Shown here: positions 21,775 to 34,215 of the stretch, in pieces
How positions within the stretch are numbered: position 1 is the first letter of the stretch
Layout: every line of letters starts with the position of its first letter
From: Pleurodeles waltl
Taxonomy: Eukaryota; Chordata; Amphibia; Caudata; Salamandridae
Assembly (NCBI RefSeq): GCF_031143425.1
Contig: NC_090445.1
Location: 820,420,817-820,484,816, forward strand
DNA: 64,000 nucleotides
Direction: 5' to 3'
Notes under the pieces: generated by a model
The model's database searches: none
Told to the model about the DNA's origin: nothing
The model's input: only the letters and a program-made list of their open reading frames with translations
Translations under genes and position numbers: made by a program

Positions 21775-23650
21775 ACAGAGATCAAAATAGGTACTTGAAA
21801 TGTCAGAGGCCTAAATGACTATGTTAACGATGAAGAACATACACTTTTCTCAGATGGCAAGCTATACAAATTGCCATCCTCCAAGAAACTTATTTGACCA
21901 AAGAGATGGAGGGGAGGGTCTGGAAGAAATGGCACAGCCAGTTATATTCATCCATAAACTCTTCATATGAGGGGTATCAATTAAGGGACCAGGTGCTCCC
22001 TTCCTGCACTGGTTCACTAGTGCAGATGTAGAAGGTAGATATCTTGTGGTTTACAGGCTGCTGGATGGTGCTGAGATATGCTTCGTTAATGTCTATGTAG
22101 CCAGTGTGGATGATGAGACCTGTTTTTGGACTCTAACACAGAAAAATAATACAAGTATCATATGAGCAGGGTGTTGAGGGGAGCTCAGCGAGTCAGTGAG
22201 ATTGTGGAAGACTCTTCTGCTATCTACTCTACAGAACATGTCTGTGCCATGCAACATTCCACATTCAAATAGTTGGACAACCTCCTGGTCTTGCTTGTTT
22301 GGGCGGGAAAAAAAGAAGGGCATGACTAGAAACACTGAAGAAACACAGACAAGAGGGTGGCCTAGGATTATCAGACTTAGAATTGTACTACATGGTGGCA
22401 CAGTTGCAGCATGCTGCAAAATGGAATGAAGAAACTGATTACTGGAAGAAAAGATTACTCTGTGGAACACTAGGGTGGAGGTTGCTACAGATACTCCTTA
22501 TGAAGGGAGTAGGTGCTTCAGGACAAGCACCACATGTAGTGTGTCAAACAGCGACAGTATGGGAAACATTGGTTAAAAGAACTGTTGGTTGTGCTCCTTT
22601 TGCCAGAGACCTGAAAATTTGATAGCTGTGGCTATTTTGTGATATTTCTAGAAACATGTGGATGGCAACTTGGAACTTCTTCCTTTGGTATTTGTACCCT
22701 AGTGAGGAGTTAAAGAAATTTCAGGAGGCTCTGGACAGTTTCTGCAACAGGCAAAGTTGGCTGGAACTGCAAGGAGGTTGCGGATGGGGTTCCTGAGGAT
22801 CCCAGACACATCTCCCACCTTGACAGGGTTATTGGAAATAGTCCAATATCGGTGCATAGTCTTGCAAAGTCCTAAAACAAAATAGATGGGATAAACCACT
22901 GACTGCCAGACAACACTGGGACACAGACCTGAACACCCCACTGACAGATAGTGAATGCAAGGTATTGTCTGCACAAGTGCAGGAGGTATGTTTTATTTCA
23001 TGTTTTAAATTAAAACACATTTTAATTACCTACATCTAACCTGCCTCAGACCAGTAAAACTGAACAGGATATAACCGCCTATGCCCTGGCTAACCCTAGG
23101 TGAAGCGCAGCGGAAGCTACATTCCTACATGTTACATAGCTGTGGACATATAGCTACAACACTACTGGGGTTAGATAATAACCATGATGAAAAACGTCAC
23201 AGGGGTAAACCTAGACAGCATTGTGTGGCAAGGTCTCTTGGATTATCCGTGTACCAAAAACAAGAACATCCAACATATGTCTGCTCTCCTAGTTTTAGAT
23301 TTGGCTAGATGACGTATAGTGCTTGGATGGCAATACCAGAAAGCCCTTGAAATATCCCACTGGGAAAGAGATTGGGCTTTAGCTGAAGAGCTCAGAAGCT
23401 AAGAATGCAGGAAGGACTATAACGTTCTACATGATTTGTATATATGGGCTGGCCAGATATAAGAATTTAAGGGAGAAGTGGAAACCTCTAGTGTACAGAG
23501 CCCAGAGGTATAACCTGGGAACCTTGGCACAAAGTTTCAGAAATGGTAATGCAATTACCAGGGAGAGTTGCAGGGGCTTTTGCGATTATGATGTTTATAC
23601 TACCTCATCTGAGACGCTGAAGAATATACAAGTGGGCTTTGAGGCCTGAA
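21775..23650 (+). pseudogene. Internally deleted L1-like retrotransposon copy
   Basis: The 5' part (21785-22140) matches the start of an L1-type endonuclease: a degraded GT-NVRGLN motif near 21790, an ILQE(T)-like QETH box near 21880, and a WFTSADVEGRYLVV stretch near 22020 carrying the conserved D-EGRY. From about 22300 the frame instead matches the region after the RT palm, with degraded LELYYMVAQLQHAAKW near 22380, then a region ending TDLNTPLTDSE (about 22930-22960). The whole reverse transcriptase core is missing between them. A 5'-endonuclease to 3'-C-terminus junction of this kind indicates internal deletion or template jumping. Stops and frameshifts occur throughout. The L1/Tx1 group is likely. 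Confidence 0.6.
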
Positions 23651-24936
23651 GTGACAGACAGCATGCCATAAAGATGTAGAGTGCATATCTTACTGAGATG
23701 TGTGGAACAAAAAAATGTGTTCAACTATAAATAATCAGTCCACAATGTTGATGTAAATAAATACTTGAAAAAACTAGATGTAAAACCAAAAATACAAGTT
23801 ACTACATTTAAACATGGAATCCATGTTAGCACACTGCAGCAATCTTCAGTCTTCCTGAGCATACTGATAAGTGCCCACTGGCTAAAAGCGCCTCTCCGGC
23901 TTTCCATGTTCCAAAAAATGAATGTCTCAAACCTAAACCTCTTCCTGAATTCAAGGAATGAAGCAGTGCAATGGATAAACTATTAAACACTCTACATTCT
24001 ATCCAGGTTATTAAATGAAAGACTACAAGACATTGCATGGAATGGAGCATGCACATATGATGTATATTTCTGGCTTCATTTGGATGGAATGCTTAAAAAT
24101 GTTGCCAGAATACCGAATCTTGAGTGTTGCTGGTAGATTCAGGGGCATAAATATTATTAGTGCAGTGGTTGCAGAGTGAGTGACGGGGCCCAGTTACGTG
24201 AAGGACCCAAAGCACCCCAATTAATTTTTTTTACTATCAAACAAGCGGTTTGGGGGGTCCGTTTTATCGGCTTAGAACTGTGGGCACTGTTACACTTCTG
24301 GATAGACTGATGCATTTCAGTTGCAATGCTACTTAAATATTTTGGGAACTAATGAGAGTTCTGTTACCCTTTACATAAAATTAAGCATATTTATCCATGC
24401 CTTTATAAGTGAAACAGATCTTCACTGCTTTCCCACTCGTACTGATCATCAGAGGGAATGAAGGGTGGAAACAATTTCATACATACATAATCTGACAGGC
24501 CTTCCTGAAAAATGTCAGAGTGGCTGGCACTAACTCCTTCAGCTCCTGCTTCACATTTACAATTTTGATTTCATTCAAGCAAGCTCATGGGCCTTAGTTG
24601 TTCCATTCCCAAAGGGGGCAAACTGTTTTGAGAAAACATACAGGCTTATCACTTTTTAAAACTGTGCTCAGTAATGAAATCTGCTGAGGTTGCCAGTGCA
24701 AATGATAGCTTGCCTGGCCAACTGGGGGCAAGAGTCTGGGAGCCATATTGACAGATGTGAAAGTCTGTTTGTTTAACTATACTGGAAGATGGGACATAAC
24801 ATAGGATAAGTAAATGTAACTGCAAAACAAGCAGGAGCAACTGTGCACATCAATTAATGTCTTAGGTTTTTGGGCAGTTTAAAGAATATACCTGTTCGAA
24901 ACAAAAGTTCTAAAATCCTCTTGTAATAAGATGTTA

Positions 24937-25227
<291 letters not shown>

Positions 25228-28200
25228 CTAGACAAACCAATGAACAGAACAAAGTTTAAATCAACATCTATAGATATGAGGCGCCCTACATGTTATCCTG
25301 ACAAGTGATGTTCTACAAATCATCAATCACATATTAAAAAGCAACATTCACTTGAAGACCGCTTTAGGAATAAACACTTTGTTTGTAAATGCAGCAAAGA
25401 CAATTCAAGAATCTCCACATAAATCACCTGTCTTGAAAGACATTAAGGGAGTGTGGAATGGGCTGGGTATTGGAATCTTGCCACATAAGTTGTAATGACC
25501 AGGCAGGCCATTTTAGCACCCCTGCTGCATTATTTTCATCCAATACTTCAGTGGTCAGATGGTGGAAGGAGTCCAAGTAAAATACTCTGCCTTTGCCTTA
25601 AGAAATAAAGTTGCTTGTGACACTGGCAGGTCTCTGGTGAACTTACTTTCTCCGCCCTACCCCCCAACAATGCTGTTTTAAGGTTTGTCTATTTATGAGT
25701 GGTTTCATCCCGACTTCACTGGTAGTACCGATTTGTGATTTCACTATCAAGGCATGGAACTACAATTACATTAGGGTCTACATTCATGTAAATGAAATTA
25801 CATTTCTCTCCCTCGTTCTAGTCCTGAATTCCACTTTTTAATATCAAAAAGACGTTCCTGTTGCCAAGCATGGACATAAGACTACAAGTAGAAAGAAAAT
25901 TGTGGGGTGGACACAAAATTGGTGTAATGTTCTAACTGTGAAACAAATATCTTGTAAAGAAGAGTCTGACCCAATATGGCAACACTTCCCAAATGAAGCA
26001 AATGAAAAGAGGGTTTGCGTAAACAGACAAACAGCTGACTATCCTACCTCAGTTATGATAGGTCCCTGGTAAACCGTCTCACATTTGGTGGAATGAGCAC
26101 CAAATCTTTTTGGGGAAGCTGCTCCCTAGGTGTCTTTAAATACAGTGAAAGACAACTGGATATCTTGTAGGAAGAACTTAAGTGCCAAGTATATACCATT
26201 TATCTTTAGATGGTTTAACCTCCTTGAGCTCCACTGTCCGGACAAACTGAAAAAAATGAAAAACTGATTTCGCAATATCCAAAGCGCTCTGTCCTCTGGC
26301 GAGGGTTAAATGTCTAATTTATAGAGGCAATTCTCCTGCCACCTGTGCGAATTCAATTCATGCATTTTTCCAAACAATTAGATTAACAGATTAATGATAT
26401 CATGACCAGGGGCTCCTTACTGCATGCATCATGGATAAATTCCCATAGCTTGAGATCTTTATGAAGAGAGTCACAACTCAGTCACAAGGCTCACAACCAC
26501 AACATGTCAATATATGACTCTAAGTGGCTGTGTGATTAAAATAATATTAGGTCATCTGTAGAAGAAACAGTCAGATTTGTCAAAGTTCTGTTTCTTTTGC
26601 AATGACTGGACATAAATCCACATGGATCACTGCAGGTCACTCCACCTGGAATTCCTAAATCTCTGAATTGGTAATAAGCCTGTCAGATTTACAAGTATCC
26701 AGTCTCTGATCAGCTAACATATTTTTCTGTTAATGATATCCACCATGAGTTGCGCTCACACAGCTTAGTTGCAGTTTTCCTTGATTCTGCTGTACATGTT
26801 AACAGATTTGTTATTTAAGGGTGACAATACTTCAATCTAAAAATTTCCAGCTTCACTTTCATAGTGTTGATTGGACTTTGATACTGGCAAGGCTCACCAA
26901 AATGTGATCCGTTACATGAGAAGGTAGACCTCAGTCATCTCTCCTTTTGCCTTTGCCTAACATAATTTTCCTTTTGTTTCCCTTTCTGACCATTTCATAA
27001 ACCATTATACTTCTAATTGTCTATCTGCCTTCATGCTGGTATTTGCCTTGTCAAAGTACTCTCCTCAATAACGAACTTAAGACGCAGAAGAACTCTTATT
27101 TGCATAGTATCATAACAACAGCACCTCTTCCCCAGAGAAAGAAGCTGGTATCGAAGACAATCATCAATTAAAACTTGGCTCCAGTAGCCGATTTTCTGTA
27201 GGCAGCACCCTCCACATACATCCATGCACCATCTGTCTTGGAAGAGGTGGAATTAAAATTCTTCTTTTACCCTCTTAATGGCTCCAGACACCATAGCATT
27301 ATTGAACAATACAATAGCCTGTTCATAACTAGACACCATGTACCCAACATTAACTTTAAAAAGTACAAGACATAACCATACACAATGTCAAAAGAAAAAT
27401 CCCAAGACCCACGAACAATGCCAAGACTATTTAAGTGCTACTGCAGCATAAAAAAGGTATTAAGTGTTACACAAACGTACATGACATAAACACCATTATG
27501 GTGTTGTGGGTGGGGAAACTTGAAAACGTAACAAGAACTGCAAGATTTCTTGGTTATCTGTGGTAAAGAATAAAAAACTAAACATGTGTCTAACTGTCCT
27601 GCTGGAATAGTAATGGGCTTGGTACTTGCCCTTTTACACACACAATCACTTCAACTGTTCTCTAAAAGGTAGCAGAGTTTATTAAATCAAGTTAAAAAGG
27701 ATTGCACAGAATAGGAAAAAAGCTGTCTGGCATTGTAGGCTTTGAATGCTTGGCAGAGTGAACTGAGCCAGATCGGTGTGGGTGGAAGAGTGCGAATAAT
27801 GCAGAGGGATTCATCTATCAAAACCTGCCATGTATTGTAATAGAAAACAAGCATTTGCAATGTAATGAGTCTCACATGTGCTTAAGTTAGAGATATTGTG
27901 TTGTAAATTCATAACTGAACTTTCTTTTCCACATAAATTGGTTAAACCTGCCTTATAATTTAGCCTTTTCCTGCCACATACTTCATTCAGTGGCCCAGCA
28001 TACAACTAAAGCACTTCCGCTTACCTTCTTCCTCTATCTGCATTTACAAATTAAAATTTGCTTTTTAGCATCCTAATTTAAATATGCTATGCTGCTTCCA
28101 ATAGAATACCACTTCCCCCACCCCACCAACAGAGTTGCTGGCTGGCACAATTCTTTAAAACAAAAAAACAAAAAAGCCACGGAGGAGAAGCGAGATAAAT

Positions 28201-28377
28201 AAACTAGAAGGGTCACCCAAACATTTCAAGAGTGTTCAAACAGTCATAGTGTAATAAGGATGTTAAGTTGGCCTGAATCATGGTCATAACAGAAATAAGA
28301 AGAGATTAGTAAAGCATATACAATTCGCATGTAAACCCAATACAAAAATTTAACTTTTGGCATTAGACTATAATGGG
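25228..28377 (-). other. SLK: Probable start of SLK intron 1, unassigned
   Basis: The polypyrimidine-poor acceptor of exon 2 borders this stretch. No coding motif or recognisable transposon protein is visible on either strand. It is AT-rich intergenic or intronic sequence. The intron assignment for everything to the right is inferred from the lack of a recognisable SLK first coding exon. Confidence 0.5.
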
Positions 28378-28379
28378 CA

Positions 28380-29933
28380 GAAAAGCCCCTAGAGGACACC
28401 ACAATGAAATATAGCATGTGTAAGAAACATGGTCATGTAACCATATAGTAAGCCCATAGAGGGCATAACCACATGAAAAAACAATGGCAGAAGGTAACGC
28501 TGTGTAACCATATTTTTAGTCCGTAGAGGGCATACCACATTACACATGTTTAGGGCTAGCAGGCCTACTGTAATAAAATTACAAACAAGGCCTTTAAAAC
28601 ACAAACTAGACCCAGCTGTAAAACAAAAGTTACAGCCATAAGAGCACTTAAAAAAGACACTGAATGGTGGGAGGGGTTATTATTTTGGGATCCTCACTAA
28701 CCTAGTGTGCGGACCCGGCGATGATGTAGACCGAAACAACAGACTGTGGTTAACGTTTGAAGGTGGCCCCATTGTCCTAGGACCACTACATGCTGAGTTA
28801 CGAGCAAAAATGTTTTCTAAAAGTAATGCCCTGCAAAGCATCATAGGGAGAGTTTTTGTGCCTGCGAATATTGTAGTTTAATGAGTTTAACTCTAATGCT
28901 AAGAACAGACCCTAGAGGACACCACTATACAAATAGCACTTTTAAGAAATATAGTCATGTAACCATGTAGTTAGCCACTACAGGGCATAACTACATGAAA
29001 AGAGAATGGCAGAAAGTAATGCAGTATAACCATATATTTAGCCCATAGAGGGCATAGCGCATTACACATTTTGAAGGCTGGCAAGCCTACTGCAATGATA
29101 AAACAAATATGGCCCTTAAAACAAAATTACCTTCAGCTGTAAAACAAAAGTTCCAGCCATGAAAGAACTTAAAGACACTGAGTGGTGGGAGGGGTTATTT
29201 TGGGGCTCCCATAAACCTAGGGTGGGACCCAGCGATGATGTAGACAGGAAAAGCACGCTTTGCTGAATGTTTTGAAGCTGGTCCCATTGTCCTAGGACCG
29301 CCAGAGGCTGAGTTATGAGCAAAAATGTTTTGCCAAACTAATGACCTGCTAAGCATTATCGGCTAGTTTGAGTGCCGTGAATATTGTACCATGTTGATAT
29401 GTTGACTGTAATGCTTAGAACAGCCCCTTGAGGTCACCACAATAAAAACAATAGCAAGAAACATGGTCATGTAACCATATAGTTAGCCCGTAGAGGGCAT
29501 AACCACATAAAAAGAAAATGGCAGAAAACAATGCAGTGGAACCATATATTTAGCCCCTAGAGAGTGCAGTGCATTACACATTTTGAAGGCTAGCAAGCCT
29601 ACTGCAATGATATAACAAATATGGCCCTTAAAACAAAATTACTGCAAACAGTAAAACATAAGTTCCAGCCATGAAAGAACTTAAAGACACTGAATGGCAG
29701 GAGGGGTTAATATTTTGAGGTTCACAGTAACCTAATGTGGGACCCAGTGATGAGGTTGACAGAAAAAGCACGTTGTTCTGAAAGTTTTGAAGGTGGTCCC
29801 ATTGTCCTAGGACCGCAACAGGCTGAGTTATGTGCAAAAATGTTTTGCAAAAGTAATGTCCTGCAAAACGTTATGGGCAAGTTTGAGTGCCAAGAATATT
29901 GTAGTATTAATATGTAATGCTCAGAACAGCCCC
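28380..29933. repeat. Tandem array of three ~515-bp units
   Basis: Three head-to-tail units start at about 28388, 28911 and 29426, with a fourth truncated after a few bases near 29932 (spacings 523, 515 and 506). Each unit repeats in order: a cctagaggacaccac start, a catggtcatgtaaccatatag motif, gtagagggcata, cattacacat, agcctactg, gacactgaatggtgggaggggtta, ccattgtcctaggacc and ctgagttatgagcaaaaatg. Within a unit, the accatatag/tagcccntagagggcata segment occurs twice, so the unit itself has an older internal duplication. No coding capacity is conserved. Confidence 0.9.
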
Positions 29934-30790
29934 AAGAGTATAGTACAGTGAGATTGAATGGTGCAAAGTAGAGTGGAGTTGGCGTAATGTGGAGTATGCA
30001 TGGTGTGGTAGTGCACTACCATTACAGACAACTCATTTTAAATTGAAATGACCATTACATTTGCACAGACATACCGTTTTATTGATAAAACTATACAGCG
30101 CACAAACGATCATGTGTGGGAATAACATCACCTATTGTAATGATCTGTTTTGGTTGTATTAAACTAGATGTTTCCCTTGCACTTCACAAATACAACAAAA
30201 AAAAAAAAGAAGTGCTTCATTTGTGCTTTCCTAATTTGGATACATTCAGAAAAATCTGCACAGTTCATTTACAAACATTTAAATTTTGTTATGTGATACA
30301 AAAAAATTGCATCGTACAGCCTTCCCCAACCACGCCCCCATAACGCAGGATGATTTTCACATAAATCCTCTCACTTTGAAGTTAGAGAAAGAAAAGTAAA
30401 CACCAAACTCCTTCGGAAGACAGAGCGTGACATTTGACATCTGTTGCTGAATGCACAGCAAATGTGACAAGAAAGAACAAGATTTAAAGGCCTTTACAGA
30501 AATGAGCACTGTTGGAAGAATACTAGGGGCCACTGTAAACAGGCTATGCTTCACAGGAAGGGATTAACTCAAGCTGGACAGCGTACAACAGATATAGTCA
30601 GCAAACATAAAGCAAGATAATAAAAATTACAAACCACAAAGCCAATGGTAACTAATGGGCAGAGGAATACATCTCTTTGCAAGCTTTCCGAATGTCTGCA
30701 AGATGTCTTTCACAAACCAGAAAGCTGCACTGTCTGGTGGGCTTTGCCCTAAACAGCAAAAGGTTGCTCTGGAATTGATATAAAGGTAAA
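29934..30790. repeat. Duplicated block, copy 1
   Basis: It begins with a short GAGTG-type minisatellite remnant (29937-29997). It continues with sequence matching 33280 onward: gcatggt.tggtagtgca, cattacagacaac.cattttaaa.tgaaat, ataaaactatacagc, atcatgtgtgg, ctcactttgaagt.agagaaagaaaagta, and a ggaagacagag unit. The similarity resumes near 30700 with the region at about 37400-37450 (atgtctttnc, gctgcnctgtctggt). Copy 1 has one ~175-bp unit where copy 2 has at least three. Confidence 0.8.
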
Positions 30791-32465
30791 GTATCAATCA
30801 CGGGGCATCAAGGCCTTTGCGCATTCAGTACAATTACATAATAATGTCGGTCCTAGAAAAGAACCATGACTTGAAAGACAGTGTAGCACAGATAAAAGCA
30901 AAAACATTCCACTGGGAGCATAAACTCCAAGGGAGATCAGGAAAACGAACAATGAGCTAGCAGCAAGTCTAACGGACTTAATAGCAGTCTCCTGCGTAGG
31001 TATGAAGCCTGGAAATCAGGAGCAAAAAGCAGTGATCTTGAGTGGGGTCAACCATGTCTGGTTCGTCCTCTGTGTACGGAAAGGTAATGCAGCAGTGAGG
31101 TGATGGGTCTGTGTATACACGGGCTGCAAGAGCATGCTGTAGTGCCCACATCTTTATGTACCACCAATCGTGCCCCAGATGTTCCACATTTCAGGCTGCT
31201 CCGATGTCTCAGGTCCCTGCTTTCACGTTCTGCGTAGTTTGACCAACATTTATCCTACTGCAGGGACAGCAAACAGCATATACCGCTGCACTGAAATTGC
31301 AGTACGTGAATTTCTTTAAAGCACATTTTACTTCATTGCGTTTAAATGTTTTTTTTTGTCTCAAACAATGGTTTCAAGTACTGCAAGTGCCGCACCTGTA
31401 ATGACCAATGACTGGTGGCAGGCCCCATTTAGAGGGCATGGTTGGTGGCTTGATGGAGGAGATCTCCTATTACAAATATTTGACCCCTTTCGAAATAGCA
31501 CATGGGGTTGGTCACACATACTGAGTACATCTTGAACAATTTTCCACTGTGGATGATTTGCCTCAAATCTTTCCTAGCTGGATTAAATGTATTTACAAAA
31601 AATGGGTAGTTTGTCAATGCTGTTGTCTGTCGAGAACTAGTAAATATTTCCTGGGGACAAACCATGCACGTTTCCTACACTGTTTCAGTACTCTATGGGA
31701 TAAACTCTTTAAGAAAGTTTCAATATTAGTTTGTCGTTGTCAAAGAAATAGTCTGTTTTCCAATAAAGTTTCTTAGGTGAATGCGCACCAGCAAGCTCCT
31801 ATAACTGTGAAGCAACTTCAATATGCTTTCTGTGCAGTTGTGAAAGAGCGTTATGGGGAACTCTTCATCTTGCTTTTATTGCGGATATCAGTGCAAGCAG
31901 TCCTATGGTCAAAGATTATATCCATACTGAAAAATATTGTTCTTACAAAAAACATTATTCCAGGGACTTTGAGGAGTTCCCAGCAAAATGGACACATGCA
32001 ATAATATATCTGGTCAGTGATCTATCCATTCGTCTCTTCGTGTCCCGGCCAAAGAAAGTGTAGGGCATCTCTGCTTTCAGCAAGTGATGAAATATAAATG
32101 ATTGCACCGTTCTCCCTTTCACCTGCTAACGACGGTGCAGATGCTTAACACGAACACAAAAACGAGCACTTCGGTCATCTCTCGAAATCACTTCAGCTTT
32201 CATTCACGTCCAGATTTCAGCCTCCACGCCTGTTAATGATCACCCCATGTTCTTATTAATTTTTTCTCATACGGATTATTTTCTTTACTTGTTTTCTTGT
32301 AGCTCTGCATCCACTTTCCACATCTTTTGCCAGTTTCAGTTGCAGCAGTTTTTACCAATTGGCGATACCAATCTGAAATGGCTCAATTGTTTTTTTTAGA
32401 TGTGGTTATAAACAGCGTTAGGTTTCTTGTGTGCCTAGATCAACAAGTCAAAGTCAGCGACATAG
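30791..32465. other. Unassigned spacer between the duplicated blocks
   Basis: I see no conserved coding sequence, structural RNA or recognisable transposon protein here. The spacer lies between the two copies of the duplicated block and ends where the GAGTG minisatellite begins. Confidence 0.4.
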
Positions 32466-33276
32466 AGAAGAATGGTGTGGACTGGAGGGTCAGTTAGTGG
32501 AGTGGAGTAGTGCAGACTGGAATGGAGTGCAGTAGATTGGAGTGAAGTAGAGTGGAATAGAGTACAGGGTCAGAGTGGAGTGTCAGAGTACAGAGGCGCA
32601 GAGTATTTTAGAGTGCAGTGTCATGGAATGCAGTGGTGTGTCGCAGAATAGAGTGGAATAAAATGGAGTGGAGCAGAATGGTGTAGAATGTCGTAGAGCG
32701 GAGAGGAGTACATTGGCAGAGTGGAAAAGAGAGTTATGGAGTCAGGTTTACTGGCATATTGTGAAGCAGTGTCTCAGGGAGTGGCTTAGAGTGGCGTGGA
32801 GTAGAGCAGATCAGAGCGTCAGAGTGGAATGGCACAGTGTAGAGTAGAGAGTCGTAGAGTGGAGTAGAATGTTGTAGAGTAGAGTGGAGTGGCATACAGT
32901 GTCGGAGAGTTGATTGGCGTGGCGTAAACTGGAGTATCACTGAGCTGAATGCCGCAGAGTGCAATGTCATGGAGTAGCACAGAGTTGTGAATCATAGAGT
33001 TGGGTGCCATAGAGTGGAGTGCCATAGAGTCACATAGTGGAGTAGAGTGTCACGGACTGGGGTAGAGTGGAGTGCTGTAGAGTGGGGTGCTTAGAATGGA
33101 GTGGAGTGCAGTGACACAGAGTGCAGTATAGTGGCGTGGAGGGGAGTGGAGCTGTGTAAGGTTGAGTGTCAGAGTGAATTAGAGCAGAGGGGGCATAGAG
33201 TGGAGCTGAATGCTGAAGAGTGGAGTGGCGTATAGTAGTGTAAAGTAGAGTATCACTGAGTGGAGTTGTGTTGCAA
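32466..33276. repeat. GAGTG/GAGTA minisatellite
   Basis: About 810 bp of degenerate 5-bp words (gagtg, gagta, gaatg, cagag) with common 10-bp higher-order spacing such as agagtggagt. It shows strong strand asymmetry: purine- and G-rich on the plus strand, with very few C. Short open frames on the opposite strand (about 32734-33025) are translations of this repeat, not genes. A 60-bp remnant of the same array sits at the equivalent place in copy 1 (29937-29997). Confidence 0.92.
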
Positions 33277-34059
33277 AGTTACATATGCATGGTCTGGTAG
33301 TGCATGGTCATTACAGACAACACATTTTAAACTGAAATTACCATTACATTTGCAGGCATTCAGTTTTACCGATAAAACTATACAGCATACAAATGATAAT
33401 ACAATCATGTGTGGAAATCAGCATCACCTACTGTACTGATTTATTCTGAGCGCATTAAAATAAAATATTTGTTTCCACCACACTTCAGAGTTACAAAATA
33501 TGTGTTTTATTTTTGCTTTGCTAAATATAATATATACTGAAATGTTTCTACAGTTCATTAACTGGTATTTAAATTATATTGTGTGCTAGCAAACAAGATC
33601 ATCATAAAGCTTTTCCTTTTACATCCCCAGTAACCTGCATGATTGTAACATAAATCATCTCACTTTGAAGTCAGAGAAAGAAAAGTACACAACAAGCTCT
33701 CTGGAAGACAGAGACTAACACTGGACCACTGTGTCTGTAAGCAAATGTTACAAGATAAAAACAAAATTTAAAGGCCTGTTTATTGCGCATTCAATTCTGA
33801 ACTCCAGCAGGGTTATTTTGGGGGTGCTTCAGAACTCCCCACCCATATGCCCCTACTTCCAGCGCCTATGGAAGACAGAGCCTAACATTGAACCTTTATC
33901 TTTGCAAGCAAATATGACAAGATAAAAAAATTAAAAGGCATGTTGACTACTCATTCTCTCCTAAAATCCAACATGGTTATCCTGGGGGTGCTTCAGAACT
34001 CCCTCCCCCCTCCCCTGTCCCCCAAATGTCCCTACTTTCAGCTCCTAAAGAAGACAGAG
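33277..34059. repeat. Duplicated block, copy 2 (left part, with ~175-bp tandem units)
   Basis: Sequence homologous to 29980-30540 follows the minisatellite. It then enters tandem units starting ggaagacagag at about 33699, 33870 and 34049 (spacing 171-179). Each unit contains a caagataaaa block, a tctgaactccaac-like block and a gggggtgcttcagaactccc block. The third unit is cut by DIRS copy B and resumes at 37227. The unit's shared order in both blocks shows it was present before the blocks diverged. Confidence 0.8.
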
Positions 34060-34062
34060 GAG

Positions 34063-34120
34063 CAAGTTACTTACCTTCAGTAATGCTTTTTCGGGTGGCT
34101 ACCTGAAGGTAAGTAACTTG
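34063..34120. repeat. Terminal hairpin of DIRS copy B
   Basis: The arms caagttacttaccttcag and ctgaaggtaagtaacttg are exact reverse complements, separated by 22 bases. Because of the symmetry, a consensus splice-donor sequence (AAG|GTAAGT) is present on both strands. The same core recurs in the hairpin of copy A. Confidence 0.95.
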
Positions 34121-34124
34121 TTCT

Positions 34125-34166
34125 TCTGATGGATACAACTACCTGTGGATTCCTCACCTTATGAAT
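34125..34166 (+). repeat. Left 42-bp terminal inverted repeat of DIRS copy B
   Basis: It starts tctgatggatacaactac and is the exact reverse complement of 37189-37230. No mismatch is seen over 42 bases. Confidence 0.97.
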
Positions 34167-34215
34167 AGAATCCCAAAGCAGTCCCGCACTTGGAGGTGGG
34201 TGCCTGACTGACTGG

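Noticed and set aside
28380..29933. CRISPR-like array
   Set aside because: The units are ~515 bp tandem copies without short repeats and unique spacers, in a vertebrate genome.
32734..33025. Open frames on the minus strand rich in Ser/Leu/Thr/Pro
   Set aside because: They are translations of the GAGTG minisatellite and have the repeat's periodicity.
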